This document shows, piece by piece, positions 15,441 to 26,589 of a stretch of 64,000 nt of DNA (within the stretch, counting starts at the first letter, position 1; every line of letters starts with the position of its first letter). Origin of the DNA: Eonycteris spelaea (Eukaryota > Chordata > Mammalia > Chiroptera > Pteropodidae). A program made the position numbers and the translations under genes. The stretch lies in contig PUFA01000034.1 in the NCBI GenBank assembly GCA_003508835.1, positions 2,444,501-2,508,500 of the forward strand. Reading direction: 5' to 3'. The notes under the pieces were generated by a model. That model was not told where the DNA came from. It saw only the letters and a program-made list of their open reading frames with translations, and searched no databases.

Positions 15441-16414
15441 GAAATAATATTTAAGGGGTTCTTTCTTCCTGGAGGGCAGAGGGCTCCCGGAAGGAGCTGG
15501 AAGCACAGGGCGGGGAGTTGCTTAAACTTACTGATCCCAGGCCTGCCTCTGGCTGGGGTGGTCCGGGAATGATGATTTAAGTGCTGGCCCATTCTGAACA
15601 AAGCAGATTCAGTAACAGGGATCAGAGGCTTAGGGAAAGCGACCCCCTCCGTGTGGCCCAACCGGACCGGGCTCAGTGCCCTCTGCCGCGCGAAGCCGAG
15701 GACACCGCGAGTCGGGCCTGGGGGGCAGTACCGTGGAGAGTGGAGGGACACCCGCCACCCAGTGGGGGCTCAGAAGAGAGAGTGGGGTGCGGCTTTGCGG
15801 AGCACGCGCTCGTTCCGGGGCGGCACCGCAGACCCTCGCCACTCCAGCCCCGAGGAGGCCCCTCCTTCCCGAGGACCAGGCCCGGCGGGGCCCGGGCGAC
15901 AGGGCGAGCAGGCGTTGGGGCGCCTCCTGGTGGCGGTCGGTGAGAGACGCAGGCCTCGAAGGACCGGGAAGCCGGGGACCAGGACCCCAGGAAGGCGGGA
16001 GGGGCTAAAACAACCGCCCGCACAGCTGGGACAAGAGATTCAAACCTGAGCGACTCAGCGGGGAGAGCTTAGGGTGGCTGAAGGAAGATCACAGTGTCTG
16101 TGGCTCTCCCCAGGGACACCCCCAGCTCTGCGACCCGCCAGCTGGTATCAGAAGCCCGCCCCGCCCCCACGGCGACCTGGCCCCCGTCCTCTCTCGGGCC
16201 TGCTGGGCAGAAGGACTCAGCCTTCTGCCTCGCGTTCTCCTGGGGTTCAGGGAGTGAGTCTCCTGCGTTTTCTGCCCTCGACTTTCACTTTCCGCCCTGC
16301 CCCTTCCCGAGGGCAGCCCCTTTGTTTTCTGAATCACCCCCTCCCTGCTCAAGCTGCAGCCCCGGGGGCGACTTTGGCACCTGTGTAACCCCGAGTGAGC
16401 AAAGTATAGGGCCA
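15441..16414. other. CpG-rich intergenic stretch
   Basis: From about 15640 to 16030 CpG density is high and several overlapping open frames exist, as expected for CpG-rich DNA. I recognise no exon. It could be a small CpG island or distal promoter, but no TATA, initiator or splice-linked reading frame can be singled out. Confidence 0.35.
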
Positions 16415-16520
16415 ATGCGTGATTTACAGGACCCCTTGCTTCATAATTATTAAGAATTTCAAGGTGGCAACAGCAGAGTCAAACAAGCAGGGGTGTCTGA
16501 GCCGGGCACCCATGAAGCTG
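16415..16520 (+). repeat. Dispersed repeat copy B
   Basis: ccccttgcttcataattatt followed by aagaatttcaaggtggcaac and agcagagtcaaac parallels the copy at 8800-8925 base order. It belongs to the same unnamed interspersed family. Confidence 0.5.
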
Positions 16521-16809
16521 AGTGGGAGCAGAGGCCAGGAGGTGCTGGGGGAGGGGAGGCAGACGGGTGGGGTAACTGGGCCCTGGACCTCTCCTCCCCA
16601 ACACAAGAGGCTCTGGGCCTGGGATCTGGGGCTCGCCCGCACCTCGACTTTGTGTCTGAGCACCTCTACTCAGAGCTCGCAGACCTTGCCTGCTCCCCCC
16701 TGGCGTGTGGGTGCACACATGCACACCCAGTCAGGGAGGTCCTCAGAGCAGGGGCCTGGGGCATGGGGACAGGCTGCTGTGGGTTTATGAAGTGGCTACA
16801 GTACCAGCG

Positions 16810-17215
16810 CCACTCAGCCTCATAGTTTGCCCGTTCTGCAGACGAGGAAACTGAGGTAGGGAGAAGTTGATGGCTTACCAAGGTGGGCCGGGATTCCAAG
16901 TCTGGGCATGAAGCCCTGGGGAGAACCCTCAGGGATTAAAGGGGGTGCAGGGATTTGCTCTAGGTGCCCTCTTACTGGTCATGGCTGGGGCCTGAGGGAA
17001 ATAATACAATTAATGGTAATTTGTGAAGTTCACTGAACCATTAACATGTGCCAGGCCTGTTCTAGGCACTGGGCCTCACAGAAGCTTCATGCAGTAGGGG
17101 TTATGATCACCCCACTTTGTAGGTGGGGACAAAGTGAGGCCCTGTGAGATCACATGACCTGCTCGGGGCCACATAACAGAAAGGATAGATCCAGGACTTG
17201 AACCCAGGCGGCGAG
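16810..17215 (-). repeat. Two reverse MIR fragments
   Basis: One at 16815-16910 (gacgaggaaactgaggtagg) and a longer one at 17000-17215 (gtgccaggcctgttctaggc, then actgggcctcac, and later cacatgacctgctcggggcc, then gacttgaacccaggc). Both are ancient SINE remnants. Confidence 0.65.
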
Positions 17216-18510
17216 GTCTGCCATCTGAGGCAGCACACTGTGCTTCTCTGAGAGAGCCAAGTTGAACGAGGTGACAGGGACACGCTGTCTCGTGGTCTGT
17301 CGGGGATCTATCTCCACCCCGTTGTGCTCGCCCTCGGCCCCTCATCTCTGAGCCATACTGTCTCTAAGTCCTGCTCTGGGCCTGGACCCCATTTCCTCCT
17401 CCAGAGGCCCCCCCCCCCGTAACCCAGCAGCACTGCGTCATGGGACCAGGCTACGGGGGACCTAGGGTTCGATGGGGGCGGGGCTCTGTCAGCGGTGCAG
17501 GGGTTTCCAGCTGGAGCTTACTCTGTTTTGTCCCCTGTCTCCATTGCCCTTGGCTGCCCAGGGACAGGTGCTGTCCAGGTGGCTGGAGGCCCCGTCTCCC
17601 CATCTAAGCCAGTTCTGACAGAGCTACTATCTCCACCCACTGTCCTCCTGGCCCAGGAGGCACCGGATCAAAGACCAGGGCCAGCCTTGAAGCCGGGCCT
17701 CCAGCACGGCCCTCCCTGGGTGCTGAATCCCCTGGTTGGCTGACCTGCCCAGCCTGGCGCTGACCCCACCCTGTGTCAGCATGGGCATCTTCCCGCGCGC
17801 CGCCCTCTCTCAGAGTCTTCGTCTGTCTCTCTGTCCCTCTCTTCTCTCTCTCTCTCCCTCTCCCCACCACCCCTGCCCCTGTCTCGTAGCGAGTCTGTGT
17901 TTCTGTCTGTTTCTCTCTCTCTCCGACACCCTCATCCTGTCTCTGCCTGCTGCCTTCCCTTTCTCTATGTGCTGCTTCTTTCCCTGCCATGTCTCTGTGT
18001 CCCTTGTTCTCTCTCCCTGTGCCCCCCACCCTGCTTCCCAAGCCCTAACTTGAGCCCCTCCTCCTCTCCCCAGCTCTCTTCCCGGCCTTGCTGGGGACCG
18101 ACGGGGAGCAGGGGCACACGTCTTGTCGTCCAGGCCTAATATCTTAATGCAAGGCCATTACTCACCCGGAGTGCAGGCAGGGCCGGCCTCTCCCTTCCTC
18201 GTTTGTCATCCAGAGTGAAGCCTCTGCGTTGCTCCTCAGGGATCAGATTAAGGGACCGACAGCCTGGATGAACAAATTTAGCCGCCAGCGCTGCCTCTTC
18301 ACTCGCTCCCACCAGCCTCCCAGGCACCAGGTCCCTGAACCTTGAGTAAGGAAGTATGAGGCCTCAGAGAGTCCTGTCTCTCGATTCTGCTCCTCCCAGC
18401 AAGGGGTGAGGGATCGCAGGTGCTTTTCTCCTGAGAGAGGGAGAGAGAGAGAGAAGGAGCCGGGTCCAGAGAGACCTGGCCCCCCTGGGAGCTATTGAGG
18501 ATTTACTAGA
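17216..18510. other. Intergenic stretch with CT-rich tract
   Basis: A degenerate (TCTC)/(CTGT) pyrimidine tract covers about 17805-18060. AT-containing islands at 18135-18175 (CTAATATCTTAATGCAAGG) and 18235-18295 resemble other candidate elements. A purine tract follows at 18433-18455. No gene supported. Confidence 0.4.
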
Positions 18511-18514
18511 AAAA

Positions 18515-18705
18515 GAGAACAGCCAACACTATATGTAGTCCCTAGAGCCTGCCAAGGCCTGTTTGAAGCCCTTTACCTGTATTTGAGCATTTGTTTAATC
18601 TTTACAGTGTCCCTAGGAGGTACGTACTGTTATTATCTCCATTTTACGGGGGCTCAGAAAGGCTAAGTGTCTTACCCAAGCTCACACAGCTAGTGATGTC
18701 TGTGT
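18515..18705 (-). repeat. MIR, reverse
   Basis: Near-complete reverse MIR: gtttaatctttacagtgtcc, then ctaggaggtacgtactgtta, ttatctccattttac, and ttacccaagctcacacagct. Confidence 0.75.
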
Positions 18706-19249
18706 GTCTTTGTTAATTTTTTCAATACGATGTTTGTGGGAAAGGGGCTAGTATCATCCCTCTCTTACAGGTGACAAAAGCGAGGTTTCGCCCAGGTCTG
18801 GAGCCCTCCGCATGGCTCTGTGCCTCGGCATGGTCTTGCCCCTTCTTCTCTCATTTCTCCGGGGTTGGCTCAATTCTTCCCTTGTGTCTGCAGAGCGGGC
18901 ATGGCCGTGGCCATTATGGGGGAAGCAGTTTGGGGCCACAGCCTCCACCAGGGCTCTTGGTTTGCGGGGGCAGCATTGAGGGTAACCCACTAACATCATA
19001 CCTCTACCAGGCCTCGTCACTGAGCATCTGCCACTTGGAACCCAAACCCCAGAGCTGAAAGTCAAGAGCTACCTTCATGGGAGGGGCAGGGCAGAGGCCG
19101 TGGGGCCCACCTGGAGCCTTCCCACTGCTTCCTGGACACCAACTCTGTCTACTTTCCACATCAGCCCAGTTCCCATAGTAACCACTGGCTTGCTGTCTCC
19201 TAGCAACCAAGTGGTCCTCATAGGGGGTGGCAGAGCAGCCGAGAGTGGC

Positions 19250-19390
19250 TGACATTTGAGGCCAGAGAACTCGTATTCAAATCCCAGGTCTGAGGTCTTT
19301 GGCAAGTCAGCTAACCTCTCTGAACCTCTGCTTTCCCATCTGTGTAATGGGGATGATACAGTTCAAGAATTAAGCATTTCAGATTAAGTT
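19250..19390 (+). repeat. MIR, forward
   Basis: Forward MIR core: attcaaatcccaggtctgag, then ggcaagtcagctaacctctc, tgaacctctgctttcccatc, and gtaatggggatgat. Confidence 0.75.
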
Positions 19391-19699
19391 GTCAAGCTGT
19401 GAAACATGCAGGGCGATGCAAAGGTGTGGAATTAATGAGAGGGGGCCAGCCAGCTGGGCCTGGGTTGGCGCCGAGGGAGGCGACGCCGGAGTCCCAGGTG
19501 TGAACCCTGGTATGGGCAGGCCTCTCCAGTACCAGGGGCCCCAGCCCTGCCCACCTGGCAGCCCCATCCAGACTCTTTGGCCCTTCAAAGTCCTCAACGT
19601 GGGGCTTTCTATCATCGTCCAGTGCCCAGGGACCCTTCTAGAGAAACCACACCCCATGACAGCTCCCTCCGCCTTACAAAACCACAACGTATCGGCTAC

Positions 19700-19885
19700 C
19701 AGAATTGGTTAAGTTCTAAGCCTTTTACGTATCTCATTTAATTTTACCCAACGAGATAAGTTCTTACTATTTCGATGTCAGATGTGAAAACTGGGGCTCC
19801 AAGAGGTTGTGACCTGCCAAGTTCTCGCAGGCTCTGGAGGCAAAGCTGGGCCTGGCACCCTGTCTCTCAGACAGCCTGCCATCTC
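19700..19885 (-). repeat. MIR, reverse
   Basis: A weak reverse MIR-like match: ccttttacgtatctcattta, then acgagataagttcttactat, gatgtgaaaactggggctcc, and aagaggttgtgacctgcc. It is diverged. Confidence 0.5.
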
Positions 19886-20564
19886 TTTGCCCTGCCTCTC
19901 TTGAGTTAGGAAGGGAAGAATGGGGAGGGAGGGATGACCCAAGGATGGAGGTGAGGTGAGAGGGCGATTTTAGGACAGACCCTGAGGGACAGGCCTGGGA
20001 GCCTGAGGTAAGGGACACAGGGCCAGGGGACAGGATAGCGCCCCAGCCAGAGCGCAGGGCGGGAGGAAATCTCCCGGACTTGTCCAGGGTTTGACAAATT
20101 GGCTATGGCTACTCACCCCAAGACGCCCCGGGAACGCGTTCTCGGGGGAGGAGGCCGGGAGACCGCCACGGTGGTGGGCTCGGGAATGAGCCGTGTTTCT
20201 CGGCACCGGCAAGGCGCGGGTAGAGCCAGCGGTCTTGTGCAAGGAGAGCGGGAAGCCGGCGTTCCCAGTGCCCTGGGGCAGGGGACATCTAGGGGAGGAA
20301 GAGCCCCCCCCCCGGGCCGTGCCCGCGGTGGCCTGGCCCCAACCGAGCTCCCAATTGCATCGGTCCCTGTGCTCACTGGGTTGGGGGTTGGAGGCTGGGG
20401 GAGCTGAGCGGGCCACAGACCAGCATTCTGGGGAGAGAACTCCGTCTCCCGCCCGCATTCTAGGTGAGCCCCGCCCCCACACCGCCCTCCAGGCTGAGAC
20501 CCCCCCCCAACTCCCGGCCCAGCCCCCATCCCGGGCGAGGGCCGAGGTCGCTGGGGCACCTCGG

Positions 20565-20705
20565 GCCGCTTGATTCAATTAACTAATTCCCGACAAGACA
20601 GATGTGCAATTCTGCGTCGCCGGTCATTAGGCGGAGACGAAGTTGCCTGCGGGAGGGTTGGGGGCGGGTGGTGACGTCACGACGCGGCCGCTGACGTCAT
20701 GGGCG
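20565..20705. promoter_or_regulatory. Homeodomain-type core plus two perfect CRE palindromes
   Basis: TTGATTCAATTAACTAATTCC (about 20571-20590) gives paired homeodomain-type sites. About 90 bases further on, TGACGTCA occurs twice as a perfect 8-base palindrome, at 20672-20679 and 20692-20699, with start-to-start distance of 20 bases (about two helical turns). The sequence between and around them is CpG-rich. Such paired full CREs bind CREB/ATF and AP-1-type dimers in known promoters. No TSS or gene is evident. The island sits about 14 kb upstream of ECEL1 exon 1. Function is inferred. Confidence 0.6.
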
Positions 20706-20729
20706 CGGGGCCAGGAATCCTGCAGTTAC

Positions 20730-21245
20730 TCGGGCGGTGAGTGTGTGCTTGCGTGTGTAAGTGTGTCCGCCCGTATGTGTGTGTGCACATCTGTGTCTCC
20801 TCTGGAGAACGTCCTGGGCCTCGGGGGTCTCCACGGTTTGGCCCAACTTGACTTTCTCCTAAGAGTGCAACCTCCCCCTCCTCCCTGCCGGCCTTCCTCT
20901 GTCCTCTTTGCCCTCTGAATTTGCCACCCCCGTGGCCCTGGCCCCGTGTCTCTTACCTTGGTGGAGCTTTCTGGTGGGTGCGTGCACAGTGAGGTCCACG
21001 AGTGTAGATACATACCCAAGCGCGCGTGCACACACACACGCGTGCGCACTGTGGCCTACCGGGCACCCAGATGTATGCCCACAGGATGCATACCTCCAGA
21101 CTCTCACGGTGGTGCCCAGGCGCACACACGGGGACACAGAAAACCATAGCAGTGCCTCCCAGCCACACATGCGTGCACAGTGCACACACATGCAGCTCGC
21201 CACACACACACCTCCGCCCTTTCCCTCCCCCCCCCCCCCCCGCAG
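20730..21245. repeat. Degenerate TG/CA repeats and C-homopolymer
   Basis: Imperfect TG repeats (20735-20800) change to imperfect CA repeats (20980-21215), ending in a C run of about 17 at 21225-21241. The short open frames across it are repeat-driven. Confidence 0.8.
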
Positions 21246-21414
21246 CCTCTGGCTCTGGCTTCAGCCCTCCTTAGGCAACCCGGTCTCCTGAGTGAGTTGG
21301 GGAAGGGGCAGCAGAGGGGGAGGGGAGGCCTTGTCAAGGACACCAGCAAGGAAAGGGGAAAAAAAAAAAATGAAGTGGAAGAAATAAAATCAAAAGGCTT
21401 TTAAGGCTGCTCTG

Positions 21415-21485
21415 CCCAAGTAGTCGATGTCTTGGCTGCGATTGCCAGCGATGAAATATTGTGCTCTCTGATCGCTTAATGCGGG
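21415..21485. promoter_or_regulatory. AT-containing island, candidate element
   Basis: AGTAGTCGATG, then GCGATTGCCAGCGATGAAAT and ATTGTGCTCTCTGATCGCTT followed by AATGC. It stands out from GC-rich flanks and holds two near-identical GCGAT..-type motifs. It resembles conserved non-coding elements but conservation is untested. Confidence 0.3.
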
Positions 21486-21994
21486 AGCTCCGCAGCCCCC
21501 GCCCAGAGGCAGTCCCCGCCCTTCCCCCCAGTCCTCTCTAGCAGATCTGCCTCCTTGCACCCAGAAGGGCCCGGAGTGTGTGGTAGAGAGGGCAGCTCAT
21601 ACCCACTTCCAGCCGGACACTGATGGCAGGAGGGGCTCCAGAAGCCGCGGCTGGCATGCAGACCCCAGCCCACCGCCTGAGCAGGAGCGGAGAGCCCAGC
21701 TCTGGCCTGGGACCCCTCTCCATGTCTGGCCCTTATGCAGCTCAGGGCTCGTCCTGCAGAGATGCTGGGTCTGGGGGTCTTCAATCTGAGCTGCCCTCAG
21801 CCGGGAGGGGAAGAATATGAGAATCATGTATGCCTGACAGGGACCCCAGTGGCTGGAGAGGCTGAGGCTCTTGGAGATTGTGTGTGTGTGGTGGGGGGGG
21901 GGGCACGGATATGTGTGAATGAGCGAATGGATGGGTGGGGGTGGTATTGGCCTAATTCTCAGCCTTTAGTTAAAAAACTGAGCTCAGTAAACTC

Positions 21995-22195
21995 CTGGCT
22001 TTCAGCCTCAGCTCATATTCCAGCTCCATCACTTCCTGACTCCATGACCTTGGGCCAGCTCCCAGCCTCCTGTGCCTGAGTTCCACACCGGGAAGGATGG
22101 AGCAAATAATAGAACTGGCCTCATAGGGTTATTGGAGGATTAAAAGAGAAAATATATGCAAAGTGCTTAGCGCAGGGCCTGTGCATGGTGGGGGC
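21995..22195 (+). repeat. MIR, forward
   Basis: Forward MIR: cttcctgactccatgacctt, gggccagctcccagcctcct, then catagggttattggaggatt aaaa, and gcaaagtgcttagcgcaggg. Confidence 0.75.
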
Positions 22196-22379
22196 GGAGG
22201 CATAAGTGGGGCTAATTATCTCTGTTCTCTCCCCACTGCTCCTCCTGCCTTGTCCAGGACTTGGAGGGGCAGCTGGGAGTGGCCCGAGATGCAGTGCTGC
22301 CCACTGCCCCCTTCTCCTTCTCCTCTCCCATCCTTGCTTACGAACCTCTCCCTGCCCCCCAGACAACTGCTCACTGCGC

Positions 22380-22460
22380 CTTTCTGTCAGGGCAGCCAAA
22401 TTGGCCAAATCTCCGTAATGTTAAAAAATTGGCCCATTAGCTGGCAAGGAACATTGACAG
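22380..22460. promoter_or_regulatory. AT-rich island, candidate element
   Basis: GCCAAATTGGCCAAATCTCC contains a short inverted repeat (CCAAATTGG and TTGGCCAA). It continues with GTAATGTTAAAAAATTGGCC and ATTAGC. The NFI-like TTGGC...GCCAA half sites are visible. Regulatory role is inferred from composition only. Confidence 0.35.
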
Positions 22461-22609
22461 GAGGGGAGAGTGGTGTGCATCACTGCCACAGATGTGGGGG
22501 GGGGCATGGAGTGAGGGGGCTCCAGGGTTTCCCAGAGGAGCCAGCAATGCCCAGGGAATGGGCAGCAGCCAGGGGGAGTGTGCGTGTGGCTAGGGCCCCA
22601 CGCTATGCC

Positions 22610-22775
22610 AGACCTGCTACCAGAGGCTTTCAGCATCACCTCATATAAACCCCACGACACCCTGAGAGGCCGGCCCTGTGATTACTCCCATGATACAGAT
22701 GAGGCAACTGAGGCTCAGAGACAGGAAGGGCTCAAGCAAGGTCACTCAGTGGATGTCAGGGAGCCCAAGGTTTTA
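22610..22775 (-). repeat. MIR, reverse
   Basis: Reverse MIR core gatgaggcaactgaggctca, then gagacaggaagggctcaagc, after cctcatataaaccccacg. Confidence 0.65.
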
Positions 22776-22829
22776 ATCCTTTCACTCCAATGACGCGGAG
22801 CTACCTTATTGTTGGTGTCCTATTAGGGG

Positions 22830-23850
22830 ACAGTTGTTTTTTCAATTATAGTTGACATTCAATATTATTTTATATTGATTTCAGGCAAACCGCAGAGTGG
22901 TTAGACATTTATATAATTTACGAAGTGATTCCCCAGTTAGTCTAGTACCCGCCCGACACTACTGTAATTTAGTTATCACGATATTACTGATTCTATTCCC
23001 TATGCTGTACTTTACATCGCCATGACTGTTTCGTAACTACCTATTTGTACTTCTTAATTCCTTCACCTTTTTCACCCATCCACCCAACCCCGTCCCATCT
23101 GGCAACCATCAGTTTGTTCTCTGTGTCTATGAGTTTGTGTCTGTTTTGTTTGTTCTTATATTTTGTTCCCCAGATTCCACACATAAGTTGAGATCATATG
23201 GTATTGGCCTTTCTCTGGCTGACTTATTTCACTTAGCAAAATACTCTTTAGGTCCATCCATTCATGTTGTTGTAGATGGTAAGATTTTATTCTTTTTTTA
23301 TGGACAAGTAATATTCCACTAGATACATACCACCTCTTCTTTATCCATTCGCCTATGGATGGGCACTTCGTTTGCTTTCATACCTTAGCTATGTATCTTT
23401 TTGAATTAGTGTTTTGGATTTCTTTGGATAAAAATTCCCAAAAGTGGAATTGCTTGGTTATAAGGTAGTTATATTTTTTAATTTTTTAAGGAAACTTTAT
23501 ACTGTTTTCCATAGTGGTTGCATGAATTTGCAACCCCACCAACAATGTACAAGGGTTCCCTTTTCTCCACGTCCTTGCCAACACTTGTTGTTTGTTGATT
23601 TATTGGTGAAAGCCATTCTGACAGGTGCAAGGTGCTATCTCATTATGGTTTTAATTTGTATTTCTCTGATGATTAGTGATGTTGAGCATCTTTTCATATG
23701 TCTATTGGCCATCTGTGTGTCCTCATTGGCAAAATGTCTATTCAGGTCTTCTGCCCATTTTTTAATTGGATTGTTTGTTCATTTTGGTGTGGAGCTGTAT
23801 TTGTTTTTTATAAATTTTGGATATTAACCCCTTATCTAGTCCTGTGTCCT
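22830..23850 (-). mobile_element. L1 ORF2 end and 3' region, minus strand
   Basis: The reverse complement carries typical L1 ORF2 C-terminal and 3' UTR text. On the plus strand it reads gacttatttcacttagcaaa, aatattccactagatacata, tttatccattcgcctatgga, aagtggaattgcttggttat, and ccaccaacaatgtacaaggg. The left end (caattatagttgacattcaa, then ctgtactttacatcgccatg) is the 3' UTR type I associate with laurasiatherian, perhaps bat, L1s. It is 5' truncated with many stops. Confidence 0.85.
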
Positions 23851-24301
23851 GAGACATCATCAAGGGCCCCAGTGGGCCACTATATGCCCTGTACTCCCGG
23901 GCTGCCACCTCCCTGCCACCGCTCTCCCATCCCAGGCCTAACTGCCCATCCTCAAGAAGTGAATGGGCTCGAAAGCCAGCCATGGCCCAGAAAATAAGGA
24001 GGCACTGAGGGAAATGGGGCTGTTTGGCCTCTGTCAGGCTGGAGATAAAACTAGAATCCAGCTTCTCAAGTTATCATGGTTCCTGTTGACAATTCTTCTA
24101 CCTCCAGCCCTGGCAAGTGAGAGGAGAGGCTTGAGGCAGGACTGCCCCCAGCAGGGCAGTGAGGTGGCCACTGGCCGCTAGGTCCTCAGGAAGCTGGGCC
24201 GGGAGGACTGGATGCCCCTGATCGCTAAATCCTGAGTCAATCACGCGTCTCCATTTTCTCCTTGTCCTCTGGCTCAATTCTCCAGGCTCCTCGACTGGGA
24301 G

Positions 24302-24545
24302 GTGGTGACGCGTAGTGGTTATGACTTTGGGGTCTTGTATCAGGCAGGTTAGGTTCAAGTCCTGCCTCTGCTACTTCCTGGCTCTGTGACTTTGGACAAA
24401 CTCCTTCACTCTAAGCTGTGGTTTCCCTAACTATAAAATGGAAGGATAATTCTGGCACCTACTTCTTGGGTCTCATGAGGATTCAATGAGATAAAATGCC
24501 TGTTGTCTTAGAACAATGCCTGATAGAGCGTGAGCCCTGATGGCA
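24302..24545 (+). repeat. Near full-length MIR
   Basis: Forward MIR from the tRNA-related head (gtagtggttatgactttggg) through aggttcaagtcctgcctctg, gctctgtgactttggacaaa, aaaatggaaggataattctg and gaacaatgcctgatag. It is the best-preserved MIR in the window. Confidence 0.85.
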
Positions 24546-24885
24546 ATGTGGTGGTGGTGGTGGTGGTTTTGGTGAACGTGATGATCACAATGATGATGAC
24601 TGAGAAGGTGATGGTCATAACTGTGATGCTGCTGCTGCTGCTGGTGCTGGTAGTGGATGGAGATGATGACGATGAATTTGATGGACATGATGGTGACGAC
24701 GGATAAGGCGGTGGTGTTATGATGACTGGTGGAGATTGATATGATGCTGGTGACAGTGATGATGATGATGATGATGGCAAATTTAGAGAAAACAATGATG
24801 ACAGAGAAGGGGATGGCGACGTGATGCTGATGGTGACAATGCTGGATGTGGGTGACGATGGTGGTGGAGATGTGGATCATGAAAA
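24546..24885. repeat. Degenerate GGT/GAT triplet-rich tract
   Basis: Starts with (GTG)n at 24548-24568, then about 300 bases dominated by TGATGA, GGTGAT and GCTGCT units in imperfect arrangement. The minus-strand Ser/His-rich open frame here is an artefact of this composition. Confidence 0.75.
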
Positions 24886-24889
24886 AAAT

Positions 24890-25810
24890 GGGGCAATACA
24901 ATTCCTGGCCCAAATGAAGGGTGAGAACAGGCAGAGAGAAACGGGGTAGGAGGCACAGAAGTGCTACTCAGGCACCTTTACTGGCGCCACCAGGCCAGGC
25001 CCAGCTGCTGGGAGCCCACCTCCCCCAGCTAGCCCCCGAAGGCAGGGGCCTTGCTCGCTTTTAGCCTTCCTCTGCTGGCGTCAGTCCAGGCTCTGGTCTG
25101 GCCATGGCCTCTTAGACCCACCAAGGCCTCTAGGGAACATCCACAGGTCCCCGTGGACAGAGGAGCCCTGGCTCTCCCGATCCAAGGAACCCACCAGCAG
25201 GTGAGGATGGTTGCCAGAGTGGCAGGCATGGCCCCGATACGTGGGCCTTGGGCAGGGGTCCCAAGGCTTTGGCCCTTCCTGCAGGGCTCTGAAGAGGGTG
25301 GAACGGCTCTGCGGAACGGGACACGTGTGGGCTGGGGTGGGCAGGTTGACACAGTGCTTCTGAGTTTGGGGTCAAACCCATCCAAACCCGGTTCCACTGC
25401 TGAAAAGCTCTGGGTTCTTGGCTGTTACTCAGTCTCTCTGCGTCTTGGGTTTATTCCGGTGCTGGCACAGGGGGGAGATCATGGCATCTACCTGGTGCTA
25501 GCTGTTTTTGCAACAATCCCATAAGTTGGGAGCTCAGGAAAATGCCCAGAGATGTCACTGACTTCATTCTTACGGCCTTTGTTGGCTCAAATGGACGATA
25601 CAGATCCTGGACAGGGCTGGTGCTCAGAGGCTGGGCCGGGGGCAGGGATGGGGACTCCTGCCACTGGGCCTCCTGGCAGGCAGGCTGGGCTGGCAGGCTG
25701 GGCTCAGCTGCCCCAGCACCCCGTTCCTGGCCTGTGCCAGGCAGCCCTGCCCTCTCATGCCCCCACCTCCTGGCCTCCCCCTACATCCTCTCCACAGGCT
25801 GGCGAGGGCT
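24890..25810. other. Intergenic stretch, no supported gene
   Basis: GC-rich. A faint MIR-like signature appears around 25410-25520 (agtctctctgcgtcttgg). No exon recognised. Confidence 0.4.
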
Positions 25811-25814
25811 CTGA

Positions 25815-25880
25815 CGTGTGAAATAAAAAGGGATTTTAATTACCTCTCAGCAAAACAGCAATTAGAGAGAATCACAGCAC
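25815..25880. promoter_or_regulatory. TAAT-rich island, candidate element
   Basis: GTGTGAAATAAAAAGGGATT, TTAATTACCTCTCAGCAAAA and CAGCAATTAGAGAGAATCAC: two homeodomain-type TAATTA/CAATTA cores and an A-rich stretch in GC-rich flanks. Role inferred. Confidence 0.4.
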
Positions 25881-26514
25881 AACAGAGGTCCCCTCCTCCA
25901 CTCTCCCCGCCAGGTCTGCCTTCTCCCCTTTTTCTCCAGCCCCCACCCAGCTCTGAGGGAGTCCTCCAATTCAGCTCAGGCTCCCTGTGCCCCAGGGTGG
26001 GGGAGACAAAGGACGTGAGATTGTCTGTGCTGGGGAGGGGGAGCGGGAAGGACTTACAGGGACGCCCCACGAGAGGGTGCCGGCCGTCAGCCACTCCGGT
26101 CTCCCTGTGCATCTGCACCCTGGAGATGGCCAGTAGCCACCTCACTGGAATCCGTGCCTACCCTGGACTGCGCCCATCCCGTGTGAGTGCGTGGCTAGCA
26201 CGTGCGCACACCCGTGTGTGCATGCAAGCGTGTCAGCAACCTGGGCGCCGTGCAACCCTCAGATGAGCCCGCTGCGCTGGGGAAGCTGTGCTGTTTCCAA
26301 CAGGCGTTCGTGATAATTGCCTGTGGCCCGAGCAGTCGCTCTCTGTCCACGGGCTGCCCCCACCCCAGGCCCCTGCTGCCAGAGGTCACTTCTCTGTCCA
26401 CATGCACAGCCTGGGGCACCTGTGCTGCATTTCGAAATGGGGCTGGAGAGGAGAGGGCAGGGTGGGGTGTCCCACAGGTGGCCTGAGGCTGGGGGCTGCA
26501 GGTGGTGGGTGGCT

Positions 26515-26585
26515 GATTGAAGTGGTAATTGCATGCAGCAGGCCCTGCTAATGCGCGTTATGATTAAGCCCCATTACTGAGGAAG
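26515..26585. promoter_or_regulatory. TAAT-rich island, candidate element
   Basis: GTGGTAATTGCATGCAGCAG, CTAATGCGCGTTATGATTAA and GCCCCATTACTGAGG. Four TAAT-type cores within 60 bases; TGCATGCA is a short palindrome. Density is far above the flanks. Role inferred. Confidence 0.45.
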
Positions 26586-26589
26586 GCAG

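Noticed and set aside
24473..24913. Ser/His/Ile-rich minus-strand open frame
   Set aside because: Encoded by the GAT/GGT triplet-rich repeat, not a gene.
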